From: JAATGI01 sp036510675
Lineage (GTDB): Bacteria; Pseudomonadota; Alphaproteobacteria; ATCC43930; CGMCC-115725
Direction: 5' to 3'
Assembly: GCA_036510675.1 (NCBI GenBank)
Contig: DATCDN010000034.1
Coordinates: forward strand, 1 to 19,325
Length of the DNA: 19,325 nt
Each line of letters starts with the position of its first letter. Within the stretch, counting starts at the first letter, position 1. Under the pieces are notes generated by a model, which saw nothing but the letters and a program-made list of their open reading frames with translations, had not been told where the DNA came from and searched no databases. A program made the position numbers and the translations under genes. Of this stretch, positions 7,606-14,111 are shown one piece after another.

Positions 7606-7636
7606 ATGAACGGCGCGGTATTGCCGCGCCGTTCAT
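7606..7636 (-). terminator. strong hairpin between hydrolase and VOC genes
   Basis: ATGAACGGCGCGG (7606-7618) and CCGCGCCGTTCAT (7624-7636) are perfect 13-bp arms around a 5-nt loop. The hairpin lies 20 nt past the hydrolase stop and a few bases before the VOC ribosome binding site. There is no long U-tract (CATTTGG follows on the minus strand), so it may be a partial terminator or an mRNA processing/stabilising stem inside the operon. Confidence 0.6.
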
Positions 7637-7655
7637 AACATCGCACCTGAAAGCG

Positions 7656-8423
7656 TCAGGCGGCGAGGAATTCCCCGATCGCCTTCACCGCTTCCGGCTT
7701 CTCGTTCAGCACCAGATGGCCGGCGGGCGAGAAGGTTTGGAGCTTCGAGCCTTTGACCAGCTTGGTCCAGGTGGCCGACTGCGCCTCGGGGATGATCCTG
7801 TCCTGCTTGCCCCACACGAACAGGGTCGGCACGGTGATGCGGTGGAGATATTTCGGCAGCTTGGAATCGTAAATCCGCTCCCACGCAATGCGCGCCAGAC
7901 TGGTCTGCTCGCGATAGGCGTTGACGATGAAGTCGATATCGGTCGGATCGGGCGGCGGCCCCAGCGCCGCGAGATTCTCGGCGAGATAGGGCGCGATCTC
8001 CTCGGGCTTGATCTTGAACAGATCGAGCGTCGGATGTTCCTTCACCCGCAGCCCCGCCGGCGCCACCAGCACCAGCTTTTTCAGCCGCTCGCTATGTTGC
8101 GTGGCGAAGGTCGAGGCGAACCACCCGCCCATCGAAAACCCGACCAGATCGACCTTGCCGAGCTTCATCAGGTCGAGCAGCTCAAGGTAATGCATGACGA
8201 AATCCTGGGTCGTCGTCATGCTGGTTTCGTCGGCTGAGCCACCCCAGCCGGGATGGTAGGGCAAGTAGACCTTGAATTTTTCCGTCAGCGGCGCCAGGAA
8301 ATCCCAGCCGCCGCCGGTACCGGCGCCATGCCAGAACATCAGCGGCTCGCCCTTGCCGGCACTCAAGACCTGGGTCTTGACGCCGTTGACGGTGTGCTCC
8401 TCCGCTTTCCACTCGATCGACAT
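7656..8423 (-). CDS. alpha/beta hydrolase
   Basis: This 255-residue alpha/beta-fold hydrolase has a full catalytic set: HGAG (32-35) for the oxyanion hole, nucleophile S97 in GFSMGGW, D208 in WGKQDRIIP, and H236 in SPAGHLVLNEKP. A cap region lies about 125-190. Such enzymes cleave esters or the C-C bond of ring-fission products; the layout resembles MhpC/BphD-like hydrolases, but substrate cannot be deduced. Its ATG directly abuts the stop of the LLM monooxygenase (TAA then ATG), with AGGGGG about 9 nt upstream inside that gene, so the two are coupled. This pairing suggests oxidation by the flavin enzyme followed by hydrolysis of the product. Confidence 0.9.
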   Translation of the reverse strand: MSIEWKAEEHTVNGVKTQVLSAGKGEPLMFWHGAGTGGGWDFLAPLTEKFKVYLPYHPGWGGSADETSMTTTQDFVMHYLELLDLMKLGKVDLVGFSMGGWFASTFATQHSERLKKLVLVAPAGLRVKEHPTLDLFKIKPEEIAPYLAENLAALGPPPDPTDIDFIVNAYREQTSLARIAWERIYDSKLPKYLHRITVPTLFVWGKQDRIIPEAQSATWTKLVKGSKLQTFSPAGHLVLNEKPEAVKAIGEFLAA

Positions 8424-9614
8424 TTATTTCGCCCCCTGCAGCGTCGGCGCGGGCGCGGCCGCGGCTTTCTTCCGGGTGCGCAGCCGCGGGATCACCTCTT
8501 CCGCGAACAGCGTCATGTTCTTCACCACCTTCCAATGCGGCATGTCGCCAATATGGTGGTGGACCAGCACGCGCGACGAATTGGCGCTCTCGCACCATTT
8601 GCCGAGCGTGTTCGCGACCTTTTCCGGGGTGCCGAACACCACACGCCATTGCTGGGTCAGCGCCTCCCAATCGAAGCCGCCATGGGACGCGGTCGCCGCC
8701 GCGCGCATGCGCAACTGCTCCGCCGAGATATAGCCTGGCGGCGACAGATAGCGCGCCGTGGTGCGGGTCGCGTCCTCAAAGAAGAACTGGACATGCTCCT
8801 TGCATTCCCGCTCGGCGATCTCGTCGGTCTCGGCGACATAGACGATGGCGTTGAAGATCGCCTTGTCGGGCGTGAATTCATGCCCGTATTTCGGCATTTC
8901 CTCGCGCAGCTTGGCGAAGGTCTTTTCCTGCGCCACGATCGGCACGAAGACCGATGAATAGGCATAGCCGTGCTCGGCCGCGATCTGAATGGTCTCGGGG
9001 CTGCCGGTGCCCACGATCGCGATCTTCGGGTGCGGCTTCTGCATCGGCTTCGGCCATGGATTGAGATAGCGATAGGAATAGAACTCGCCGTCATAGGAGG
9101 TCGGCCCGTCCTGAGTCCAAGCCTGCAACAGCACCTCAAGCCCCTCGCGGAAGCGCGCGCGCGCCACGGCAGGATTAATCGAATTGGCCCAATATTCCAT
9201 GCCGGTGCCGAGCGGCAGCGCGATCTCGAGGCGCCCGTTCGACATCACGTCGAGCATGGCATAGGCCTCGGCGAGGCGGTTCGGCATCTCAAGATTAAGC
9301 GGCACGCCGAAGACGCAAATTTTGGCGTTCTTGGTCTGCGGAATCAGCGCGGCCGCCATGATCGTCACGACCGGGTTCAGGCTGTAGACCGTATTGTGAT
9401 GCTCGTTCAGCGCCAGCCCGTCATAGCCCAGCCGGTCGGCCAGCACCATTTCGGCCATATAGCGCTGATACAGCGCATGGCCCTTCTTGGCGTCGAAATT
9501 TTTGTTGGAAAAATCCACCCACAGCGAATCGTATTTCTTCTGGTCCGCCGGCAGGTCCGTGTAGTGCATAAAATGGAAGGTGTAGAATTGCAGATCGTCT
9601 TGCCACGTCGCCAT
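8424..9614 (-). CDS. LLM class flavin-dependent oxidoreductase (luciferase-like monooxygenase)
   Basis: This 396-residue protein is a member of the bacterial luciferase-like superfamily, (beta/alpha)8 enzymes that use reduced FMN (or F420) and O2 to oxidise small organics. Typical blocks are present: LADRLGYDGLALNEHH (about 57-72), MAAALIPQTKNAKICVFGVPLNLEMPNRLAEAYAMLDVMSNGRLEIALPLGTGMEYW (about 85-142, the core flavin/substrate region), and PHPKIAIVGTGSPETIQIAAEHGYAYSS (about 194-221). The start is ATG at 9614 with a near-perfect AGGAGG 5 nt upstream. It is the first gene of the minus-strand operon with the alpha/beta hydrolase and VOC protein. No flavin reductase partner is in the window. 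Substrate unknown; function at family level only. Confidence 0.92.
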   Translation of the reverse strand: MATWQDDLQFYTFHFMHYTDLPADQKKYDSLWVDFSNKNFDAKKGHALYQRYMAEMVLADRLGYDGLALNEHHNTVYSLNPVVTIMAAALIPQTKNAKICVFGVPLNLEMPNRLAEAYAMLDVMSNGRLEIALPLGTGMEYWANSINPAVARARFREGLEVLLQAWTQDGPTSYDGEFYSYRYLNPWPKPMQKPHPKIAIVGTGSPETIQIAAEHGYAYSSVFVPIVAQEKTFAKLREEMPKYGHEFTPDKAIFNAIVYVAETDEIAERECKEHVQFFFEDATRTTARYLSPPGYISAEQLRMRAAATASHGGFDWEALTQQWRVVFGTPEKVANTLGKWCESANSSRVLVHHHIGDMPHWKVVKNMTLFAEEVIPRLRTRKKAAAAPAPTLQGAK

Positions 9615-9820
9615 GGAATCCTCCTAAGCGGTTTCGGCGGTCAGCACGAACAAGTCGCGACGGCCCGCCGCCGGGGGCGCGAGCACATCGTCATATGCCG
9701 GGGGTTAAACGTCGAACTTCCTCACCGGTATGTTTTATAATTTGTTGGGCGATTAAACTTTCGCCCCGATTCCTTGTCAAGGATGGCGGGTCCGCTAAAC
9801 GCCGGCGTGACAAAGCGTGC

Positions 9821-9958
9821 GCTAGAGTCGGATCGCCTTTGATGGAATCGCATTCGCGATTCCATCAGGCGTGAATCCGCCGCTAATTCAATGATTAGAG
9901 TGCGATTTCTCCGGCCGGACGGAAGCAAGAGTGCTTCCGTCTGGCGGATCGCACTCTA
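9821..9958. repeat. composite hairpin element with nested stems (MITE-like)
   Basis: The first stem is GATGGAATCGC (9841-9851) with GCGATTCCATC (9856-9866), perfect 11-bp arms and a 4-nt loop; GCCT/AGGC extend it with a bulge. The second structure is nested: outer arms TAGAGTGCGAT (9896-9906) and ATCGCACTCTA (9948-9958), inner arms GACGGAAGCA (9918-9927) and TGCTTCCGTC (9932-9941) with a 4-nt loop. The unit begins CTAGAGTCGGATCG (about 9822-9835) and ends GGATCGCACTCTAG, so its borders are themselves roughly inverted. It looks like a dispersed non-autonomous element. Confidence 0.75.
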
Positions 9959-9997
9959 GGCGAATTCGGTGATTCGGACGATGGACCCGAATTCAAC

Positions 9998-10071
9998 TAA
10001 CGCGAAGACGCGAAGACGCAAAGGGCACGAGGGATCGCTTTGTGTCTTCGCGCCTTTGCGTCTTTGCGTTA
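9998..10071. repeat. imperfect inverted repeat built of 'acgcgaag/acgcaaag' units
   Basis: The left arm (9998-10023) reads TAACGCGAAGACGC followed by GAAGACGCAAAG. The right arm (10038-10071), read in reverse complement, is TAACGCAAAGACGC, then AAGGCGCG, then AAGACACAAAG. The arms match apart from an 8-nt unit present only on the right and a few substitutions; the loop is about 14 nt. Similar 'ttcgcgtctttgcgtt' repeats are widespread between genes in alphaproteobacteria (recalled, not searched). Confidence 0.7.
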
Positions 10072-10159
10072 ATGGTTGAACGACGACGGTCCGACGCGCG
10101 TCCTTCGATCGCCCGCGCGCTCGGGACGGGTTGAGGTGCCAGATTCGAGGAGAACAATC

Positions 10160-10907
10160 ATGCCCACCCTCACCCACGATGGCGCGGAAATCTATTACGA
10201 GGAGTCTGGTTCCGGCTATCCGCTGCTGCTGTTCGCGCCTGGCGGCTTGCGGTCGGCAATTTCCTGGTGGCATGCGCCGGCGGGCGGGCCGCCGCGACCG
10301 TGGATGGACCCGACGATCGAACTCGCCGGTAAATTTCGCGTCATCGCGATGGATCAGCGCAACGCCGAGCACAGCCACGCGCCGATTCGGCCCGGTGATG
10401 GCTGGCAGAGCTATGCCGGCGACCATATCGCGCTGATGAATCATCTGCGCATTGAGCGCTGTCATCTCATGGGTGGCTGCATCGGCTCATCGTTCTGCCT
10501 GACGCTGTGTGAGATGATTCCGGAGCGGATCAGCGCGGCGGTGCTGCAGAACCCGATCGGCTTCGACAAATAATCGCCAAGTGTTCGCCGAGACGTTCAA
10601 GGGCTGGTCGCAGGCGATGCGCGAACGCGACCCCAACCTCGATCAGGCGACGCTCGACGGGTTCTTCGAGAAGATGTTCGGCGGCGATTTCACCTTCAAC
10701 ACCGCGCGCGACTTCGTCCGGCAATGCCCGACGCCGCTGCTGGTGATGCCCGGCGACGACCCGCCGCACCCGAAAGTGATCGGCGAGGAAATCGCCAAAA
10801 TCGCGCCATTCGCCGAAGTGCTGCGCGACTGGAAAGGCGCCGACAAGCTCGCCACCGTGCGGGCGGCGGTGGAGGATTTTCTGACGCGGCACACGCCGGC
10901 GGAATAG
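10160..10907 (+). pseudogene. alpha/beta hydrolase with Cys nucleophile, broken by one frameshift
   Basis: The first frame (10160-10573) encodes 137 residues of an alpha/beta hydrolase: LLLFAPGGLRSAISWW (oxyanion region), VIAMDQRNAEHS, and the nucleophile elbow MGGCIGSS with Cys107 where Ser is usual. It stops at TAA 10571-10573. Skipping the single T at 10571 gives DKNRQVFAETFKGWSQ and continues in frame through PTPLLVMPGDDPPHPKVIG to a stop at 10905-10907, a total of 248 residues, normal for the family. The lesion is thus one inserted base (or two lost) and could be a sequencing error or a recent mutation. The ATG has GAGGAG 7 nt ahead (10147-10152). A conventional C-terminal catalytic His ('GH') is not visible; the DDPPHP stretch may serve instead. 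It stands alone, convergent with the BrnTA pair. Confidence 0.85.
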
Positions 10908-10910
10908 GGA

Positions 10911-11192
10911 TCAGGCCGGCAGCCGCTTGCGCGGCAATTTCGCCGCCTTGCGCAGCGCGTCATTGACCCGCGACTGCCACCCCGGGCCGGTGGCGCGATA
11001 ATGCGCCACGAGATCGGCGTCGAGACGGATATTCACGGGTTCTTTCGGCGTGTCGGATTTCGGACGACCCCCTTTGCGGATAAGCTTGCCGCCTTCATAG
11101 AGATCGGCGCTCGCAAACCATTCTTCAGTCAGTTCCGGAGCGTCGTCAGGATCAATCCAAATACGCTTTGAATCGCTCTTTTTCCCAGTCAT
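10911..11192 (-). CDS. brnA: BrnA-type antitoxin
   Basis: This 93-residue protein is of the BrnA family. It shows the family pattern DPDDAPELTEEWFASADLYEGGKLIRKGGRPK in the toxin-binding N-terminal half and a C-terminal ribbon-helix-helix, EPVNIRLDADLVAHYRATGPGWQSRVNDALRKAAK, that binds the operator. BrnA neutralises the BrnT ribonuclease and, with it, represses the promoter. The ATG at 11192 lies inside the toxin gene (41-nt overlap), so the genes are coupled in the usual toxin-first order of BrnT-BrnA. The basic terminal segment (PRKRLPA) is a small variation. The gene ends 3 nt from the end of the convergent broken hydrolase. Confidence 0.9.
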   Translation of the reverse strand: MTGKKSDSKRIWIDPDDAPELTEEWFASADLYEGGKLIRKGGRPKSDTPKEPVNIRLDADLVAHYRATGPGWQSRVNDALRKAAKLPRKRLPA

Positions 11193-11421
11193 GACCGTAC
11201 CTCAAGGAGATAATACGTCTTCCGCCGCTGCGAGACGTCCATACGACGACAACAAAACGATCGGACAAAAAACCAACGGTAATGTAGCGAGTTTCACCGT
11301 ACTCGCGGCGACCGTCTTGCCGAGTGAAATACTTGCCCGCGAAAATCCGTTCGGCATCGGTGAAATCGAGGCCACGCTCCCGAAGGGTCCGCGCGCGCTT
11401 GGCTTCATCCCACTCGTTCAT
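11152..11421 (-). CDS. brnT: BrnT-type ribonuclease toxin
   Basis: This 89-residue protein has the BrnT family (RelE-like fold) marks: NEWDEAKRARTLRERGLDFTDAERIF at the N-terminus, GETRYITVGFLSDRFVVVVWTSR in the middle strands, and RIISLRYGHDWEKERFKAYL at the end, the usual position of the basic/His catalytic residues. BrnT toxins cut RNA and stop growth under stress. The start is ATG at 11421 and no clear Shine-Dalgarno precedes it. GTATATAC (11430-11437), a perfect 8-bp palindrome just upstream, may be part of the promoter or of the BrnA operator. It begins 29 nt after the end of the CMD-like gene on the same strand. Confidence 0.9.
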   Translation of the reverse strand: MNEWDEAKRARTLRERGLDFTDAERIFAGKYFTRQDGRREYGETRYITVGFLSDRFVVVVWTSRSGGRRIISLRYGHDWEKERFKAYLD

Positions 11422-11450
11422 GAATTAATGTATATACGAAAACGCCCCCG

Positions 11451-12032
11451 TCAAGAGCGCTTCTCGCGTCCCATCGCATAGAATTCATCGTTGGGCCGCA
11501 TGTCGATGGCGCTGGCCATGCGGTTGGAGAGCGCGAACAGCGCGGCGATGGCCGCGATATCCCATGCCTCGTCGCGGCCGAAGCCATGGCGCTCCAGCGT
11601 CTCGTAATCGGCATCGGCGATCAGCCATGGCGTCACCGCGATCGTCACCGCGAAATCGAGCATCGCCTTATCGCGCGCATCGAGATCGGCCTTGCGGTAA
11701 TTGATCGCGACCTGGTCCGCGATCAGTGGGTTCTTGGCGCGAATGCGCAGAATCGCGCCATGCGCGATGATGCAGTAATGGCACTGATTGGCGGCACTGG
11801 TCGCGACCACGATCATCTCGCGCTGCGCCTTGGTCAGGCCACCCGGCTTTTCCATCAGCGCATCGTGATAGGCGAAGAAGGCACGGAATTCATCCGGCCG
11901 ATGGGCCATCGCCAGGAACACATTCGGCACGAAGCCGGATTTTTCCTGCACCGCCTCGACCCGCGACCGGATGTCCGCCGGCAACTCGTCCAGCGTCGGT
12001 ACCGGAAAGCGGCTGATCGGTGCCGACGCCAT
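11451..12032 (-). CDS. AhpD-like/carboxymuconolactone decarboxylase family protein
   Basis: This 193-residue all-helical protein is of the carboxymuconolactone decarboxylase/AhpD superfamily, close to the 'uncharacterised peroxidase-related' subgroup. It begins ISRFPVPTLDELPADIRSRVEAVQEKSGFVPNVFLAMAHRP. The active-site motif is E72 followed by C84-H-Y-C87 and H91 (ANQCHYCIIAHG), the redox CxxC and His that support alkylhydroperoxidase activity in AhpD. An internal frame extends upstream to 12206 within the amidohydrolase gene, but ATG at 12032 is chosen: it sits 5 nt past the amidohydrolase stop with GGCGGAG upstream, and the sequence before it is not family-like. It is coupled to the amidohydrolase, suggesting a shared catabolic or detoxifying role. 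Confidence 0.88.
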   Translation of the reverse strand: MASAPISRFPVPTLDELPADIRSRVEAVQEKSGFVPNVFLAMAHRPDEFRAFFAYHDALMEKPGGLTKAQREMIVVATSAANQCHYCIIAHGAILRIRAKNPLIADQVAINYRKADLDARDKAMLDFAVTIAVTPWLIADADYETLERHGFGRDEAWDIAAIAALFALSNRMASAIDMRPNDEFYAMGREKRS

Positions 12033-12037
12033 GGCCG

Positions 12038-13207
12038 CTACTCCGCCGCTTGCCGCACCGCGAAGCGGTCGAGGCCATAGAGCTTCGCCGCGTTGTCGCG
12101 GGTCAGCTTGCGCCGCAGCTCGGGCGAGAAATGTTTCATCTGGCGCTCGACGGTGGCGTGGCTGTTGGGCCAGATGCTGTCCGGGTGCGGATAATCCGAC
12201 GCCCACAGCACATTGTCCTCGCCATAATATTTCAGCAAATCCATGGCGACATAATCTTCCTGAAAGGTCGCGTAGATCTGGCGCTTGAAAATCTCGCTCG
12301 GCTTGGTGACGAGGTCGATGCCGCCCTTATCGGCCCAAAACTCCTTCGCCTCCCACAGCCGCCAGTGCCGGTAGTCGAGTTCCTGTACCACCCATGGCAG
12401 CCAGCCCAGCCCGCCCTCGACCAGCACCAGCTTCAGCTTGGGATGGCGCTCCAGAATGCCCCACGCGAACAGATCGACGAACGGATCGAGGAACTGGCCG
12501 ATCAGCGCCTTGGTGACAGTGAACGTGCCGGCGATCTTGCCCTGCCCCGGGTCCGGGGTCCCGGCGCCAAGAAACACCGTGACATGCCACGAGAGGATCA
12601 TCCCGGTCTCCTCGAGCGCGGTCCAGAATGGTTCCCACGCCGGATCGTGGAGGCGCGGCTTCGCCAGCGCCACCTGCATCACCACCTGGCGGAAGCAGCC
12701 CTTCTTCACCAGCCGGTGCAGCTCCGCCAGCGCCGCTTCGGGATATTCCGGCAGCATCGGCACGCCGATCAGCCGGTCCGGCGCGACCGAGCAAAATTCC
12801 TCCAGCCAGTCATTATAGGCGCGATAGCACGCATCGCGCAGTTCGGCATCGGGGAGATCGATCGAGGTCACCGGGCCGAACATGACATGCGATTCGACGC
12901 CGTCGCGATCCATATCGGCGAGGCGCAGTTCGGAGACGGCGGGGCGCCGCTCGCTCTGATCGGCGATGCCGCCGCGATCGAAGGCATTGAAGAACGGCAG
13001 CTTCGCCCGCGTCGGCACGATGCCGTCCAGCCGGCCGCCCCAGCCGCCCCAGATCTTGTCCTGACACACCCAGACCGCGCGGCCGTCGCGCCGTTCGACA
13101 TGCGGCGCCCGGTCGCGCAAATGCGCGGGCAGCCGCGAGGTCCACAGATCGGCCGGCAGATTGTTGAGGTCGAGATGGTCGTCGCAGGAAATGAAGCGAT
13201 ATTCCAC
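12038..13207 (-). CDS. amidohydrolase family protein (Amidohydrolase_2, ACMSD-like)
   Basis: This 389-residue TIM-barrel metal enzyme belongs to the amidohydrolase_2 group, which includes ACMSD and hydroxybenzoate decarboxylases and often performs C-C hydrolysis or decarboxylation of aromatic breakdown products. Visible metal/catalytic features are the first-strand D9-x-H11 (ISCDDH), H208 in LSWHVT, E264 in LVEGGLGWLPW, and D338 with H341 in LWASDYPHPDS. The block YNDWLEEFCSVAPDRLIGVPMLP is also typical. The start is GTG at 13207 with AAGGA about 10 nt upstream. The CMD-like gene follows after 5 nt, forming an operon. Close relatives commonly lie near monooxygenase and dehydrogenase genes of unknown substrate, as they do here. 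Confidence 0.9.
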   Translation of the reverse strand: MEYRFISCDDHLDLNNLPADLWTSRLPAHLRDRAPHVERRDGRAVWVCQDKIWGGWGGRLDGIVPTRAKLPFFNAFDRGGIADQSERRPAVSELRLADMDRDGVESHVMFGPVTSIDLPDAELRDACYRAYNDWLEEFCSVAPDRLIGVPMLPEYPEAALAELHRLVKKGCFRQVVMQVALAKPRLHDPAWEPFWTALEETGMILSWHVTVFLGAGTPDPGQGKIAGTFTVTKALIGQFLDPFVDLFAWGILERHPKLKLVLVEGGLGWLPWVVQELDYRHWRLWEAKEFWADKGGIDLVTKPSEIFKRQIYATFQEDYVAMDLLKYYGEDNVLWASDYPHPDSIWPNSHATVERQMKHFSPELRRKLTRDNAAKLYGLDRFAVRQAAE

Positions 13208-13288
13208 GGCGCGAATCCTTCCACGAAATCGATATGCCGAATCAATACCCGGTCCGCAAATGGGTCAAGAGCGCAAAAAATGAGCGCT

Positions 13289-13328
13289 AACAAATGGCCG
13301 CACCCATCGCGGGGCGCGGCCATTTGTT
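13289..13328 (-). terminator. probable intrinsic terminator after the exported-protein genes
   Basis: AACAAATGGCCGC (13289-13301) and GCGGCCATTTGTT (13316-13328) are perfect 13-bp arms around a 14-nt loop. On the minus strand the stem is followed by a run of six T (13275-13280) about 8 nt later. It lies 17 nt beyond the stop of the 13345-13758 gene, as a terminator for that unit would. Confidence 0.65.
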
Positions 13329-13344
13329 CGGAGAGCGTCGCCGA

Positions 13345-13758
13345 CTATTCGTCGTCGTCGCGGGTGGTCGTGGTCGTCGTGGTGGTCCGCGACGGCACCA
13401 GCGGGATAGGCGCCGGGTCGGTGACCCGACGCGTCATCGTCTCCACGCGATAGCTCGGCGCCGAACCCGGTGGCGGCGGTGGCGGCATGGAGCCGACATC
13501 GGCCGATTGTTCCTCATACTGGCCGTCATTGGGCGGCGCCATGTCCGGCGCGCCGATCCGTGTCGGCTCGCCGATCACCGGCGCGTCGACCGGGCCCGGC
13601 GCCGTCGTCGTGGTGGTCGTCGTCGAGCGCGAGCTGGAGCCGAATGGCGTCGTCAGTGTCGTGGTTTTATTGTAATTGTAATAGCTGCTGTCCTGGGCGT
13701 ACGCCGCGCCGGTCATCAGGGCGACCGCCGCGATCCCGCCAATCAAGCCTCGAATCAT
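13345..13758 (-). CDS. small exported Thr/Pro-rich low-complexity protein
   Basis: This 137-residue protein is not assigned to any family. A clear Sec signal peptide, MIRGLIGGIAAVALMTGAAYA, is followed by QDSSYYNYN, so cleavage after residue 21 is likely. The mature part is low complexity: a Thr run of seven (SRSTTTTTTTAPG), a Pro run of six (SMPPPPPPGSAP), a Thr run of eight near the end, and an acidic tail RDDDE. The Thr runs use mixed ACC and ACG codons, which argues for selection on the protein rather than simple slippage. The ATG has AAGGAG about 8 nt ahead. The signal peptide and domain plan match the next gene, so the two are paralogues. It is probably periplasmic or surface-exposed, function unknown. 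Confidence 0.75.
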   Translation of the reverse strand: MIRGLIGGIAAVALMTGAAYAQDSSYYNYNKTTTLTTPFGSSSRSTTTTTTTAPGPVDAPVIGEPTRIGAPDMAPPNDGQYEEQSADVGSMPPPPPPGSAPSYRVETMTRRVTDPAPIPLVPSRTTTTTTTTRDDDE

Positions 13759-13814
13759 GGCACATCTCCTTCGCGAATCGGCCGAGCGCCGAGGCGCCCG
13801 GCCAACACACCTGC

Positions 13815-14111
13815 TTAATCGTCCGAGTCCGCCGGGGCCACGCGCGTGCTGGAATGCGTATGCGTGGTGGTCGCCGCACCGCCGTCCGGCGTCATCGCCT
13901 GACTCTTCTCCATACGGTCGCGGTGTTCCGTCTGATTGCCATAGGAATCGGTCGATTTCTCCGTCCGGGTCTTGCTGTAGGAATCGCCCGTCGGGGCCAC
14001 CGGCGCCGCTGGGGCGACCACGGTGGTGCTCTGCGAATAGGTTTCGTTCGCCAACGCCGCGCCCGTCATGAGGGCCAACGCCGCAACACCCGCGAGTAAG
14101 TTGCGGATCAT
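13815..14111 (-). CDS. small exported Thr/Ser-rich protein, paralogue of the next gene
   Basis: This 98-residue protein of unknown function has the signal peptide MIRNLLAGVAALALMTGAALA, almost the same as that of the gene at 13345-13758, and cleavage is likely before NETYSQ. The mature part is hydrophilic and disordered in appearance: STTVVAPAAPVAPTGDSYSK, EKSTDSYGNQTEHRDRMEKS, TTTHTHSSTRVAPADSDD with an acidic end. An upstream extension to 14333 is rejected because it lacks a signal peptide, and ATG 14111 has AGGAGAG ahead. It is the upstream member of a two-gene minus-strand unit (56-nt gap) and is divergent from the SDR gene. Confidence 0.78.
   Translation of the reverse strand: MIRNLLAGVAALALMTGAALANETYSQSTTVVAPAAPVAPTGDSYSKTRTEKSTDSYGNQTEHRDRMEKSQAMTPDGGAATTTHTHSSTRVAPADSDD

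Larger units (their letters stand above)
9615..10159. other. gene-free stretch packed with inverted repeats
   Basis: About 545 nt separate the divergent monooxygenase operon and the broken hydrolase. The left 200 nt should hold the minus-strand promoter, including an AT-rich segment near 9729-9760 (TATGTTTTATAATTTG). From 9821 to 10071 it is almost all inverted repeats (listed separately). About 10090-10137 resembles the end of another dispersed element: 'gcgtccttcg ... cgctcggga', similar to 19115-19157. Open frames on the minus strand here translate the repeats (LTQRRKGAKTQ) and are not genes. Confidence 0.65.

Noticed and set aside
9821..10071. Possible CRISPR array
   Set aside because: The repeats are inverted stems of different sequence, not regularly spaced identical direct repeats, and no cas genes are nearby.
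9956..10465. Minus-strand open frame with the peptide LTQRRKGAKTQ
   Set aside because: It translates the inverted repeat at 9998-10071 and the antisense of the broken hydrolase. The peptide is a familiar by-product of this repeat type.
12033..12206. N-terminal extension of the CMD-like protein
   Set aside because: It overlaps the conserved end of the amidohydrolase, and the family N-terminus with a good ribosome binding site starts at 12032.
13345..13400. GTC/GTG-rich repetitive stretch that could look like a microsatellite or short tandem array
   Set aside because: It is the codon pattern of a Thr run followed by an Asp tail at the end of an exported protein; mixed codons, no spacer structure, not a CRISPR.
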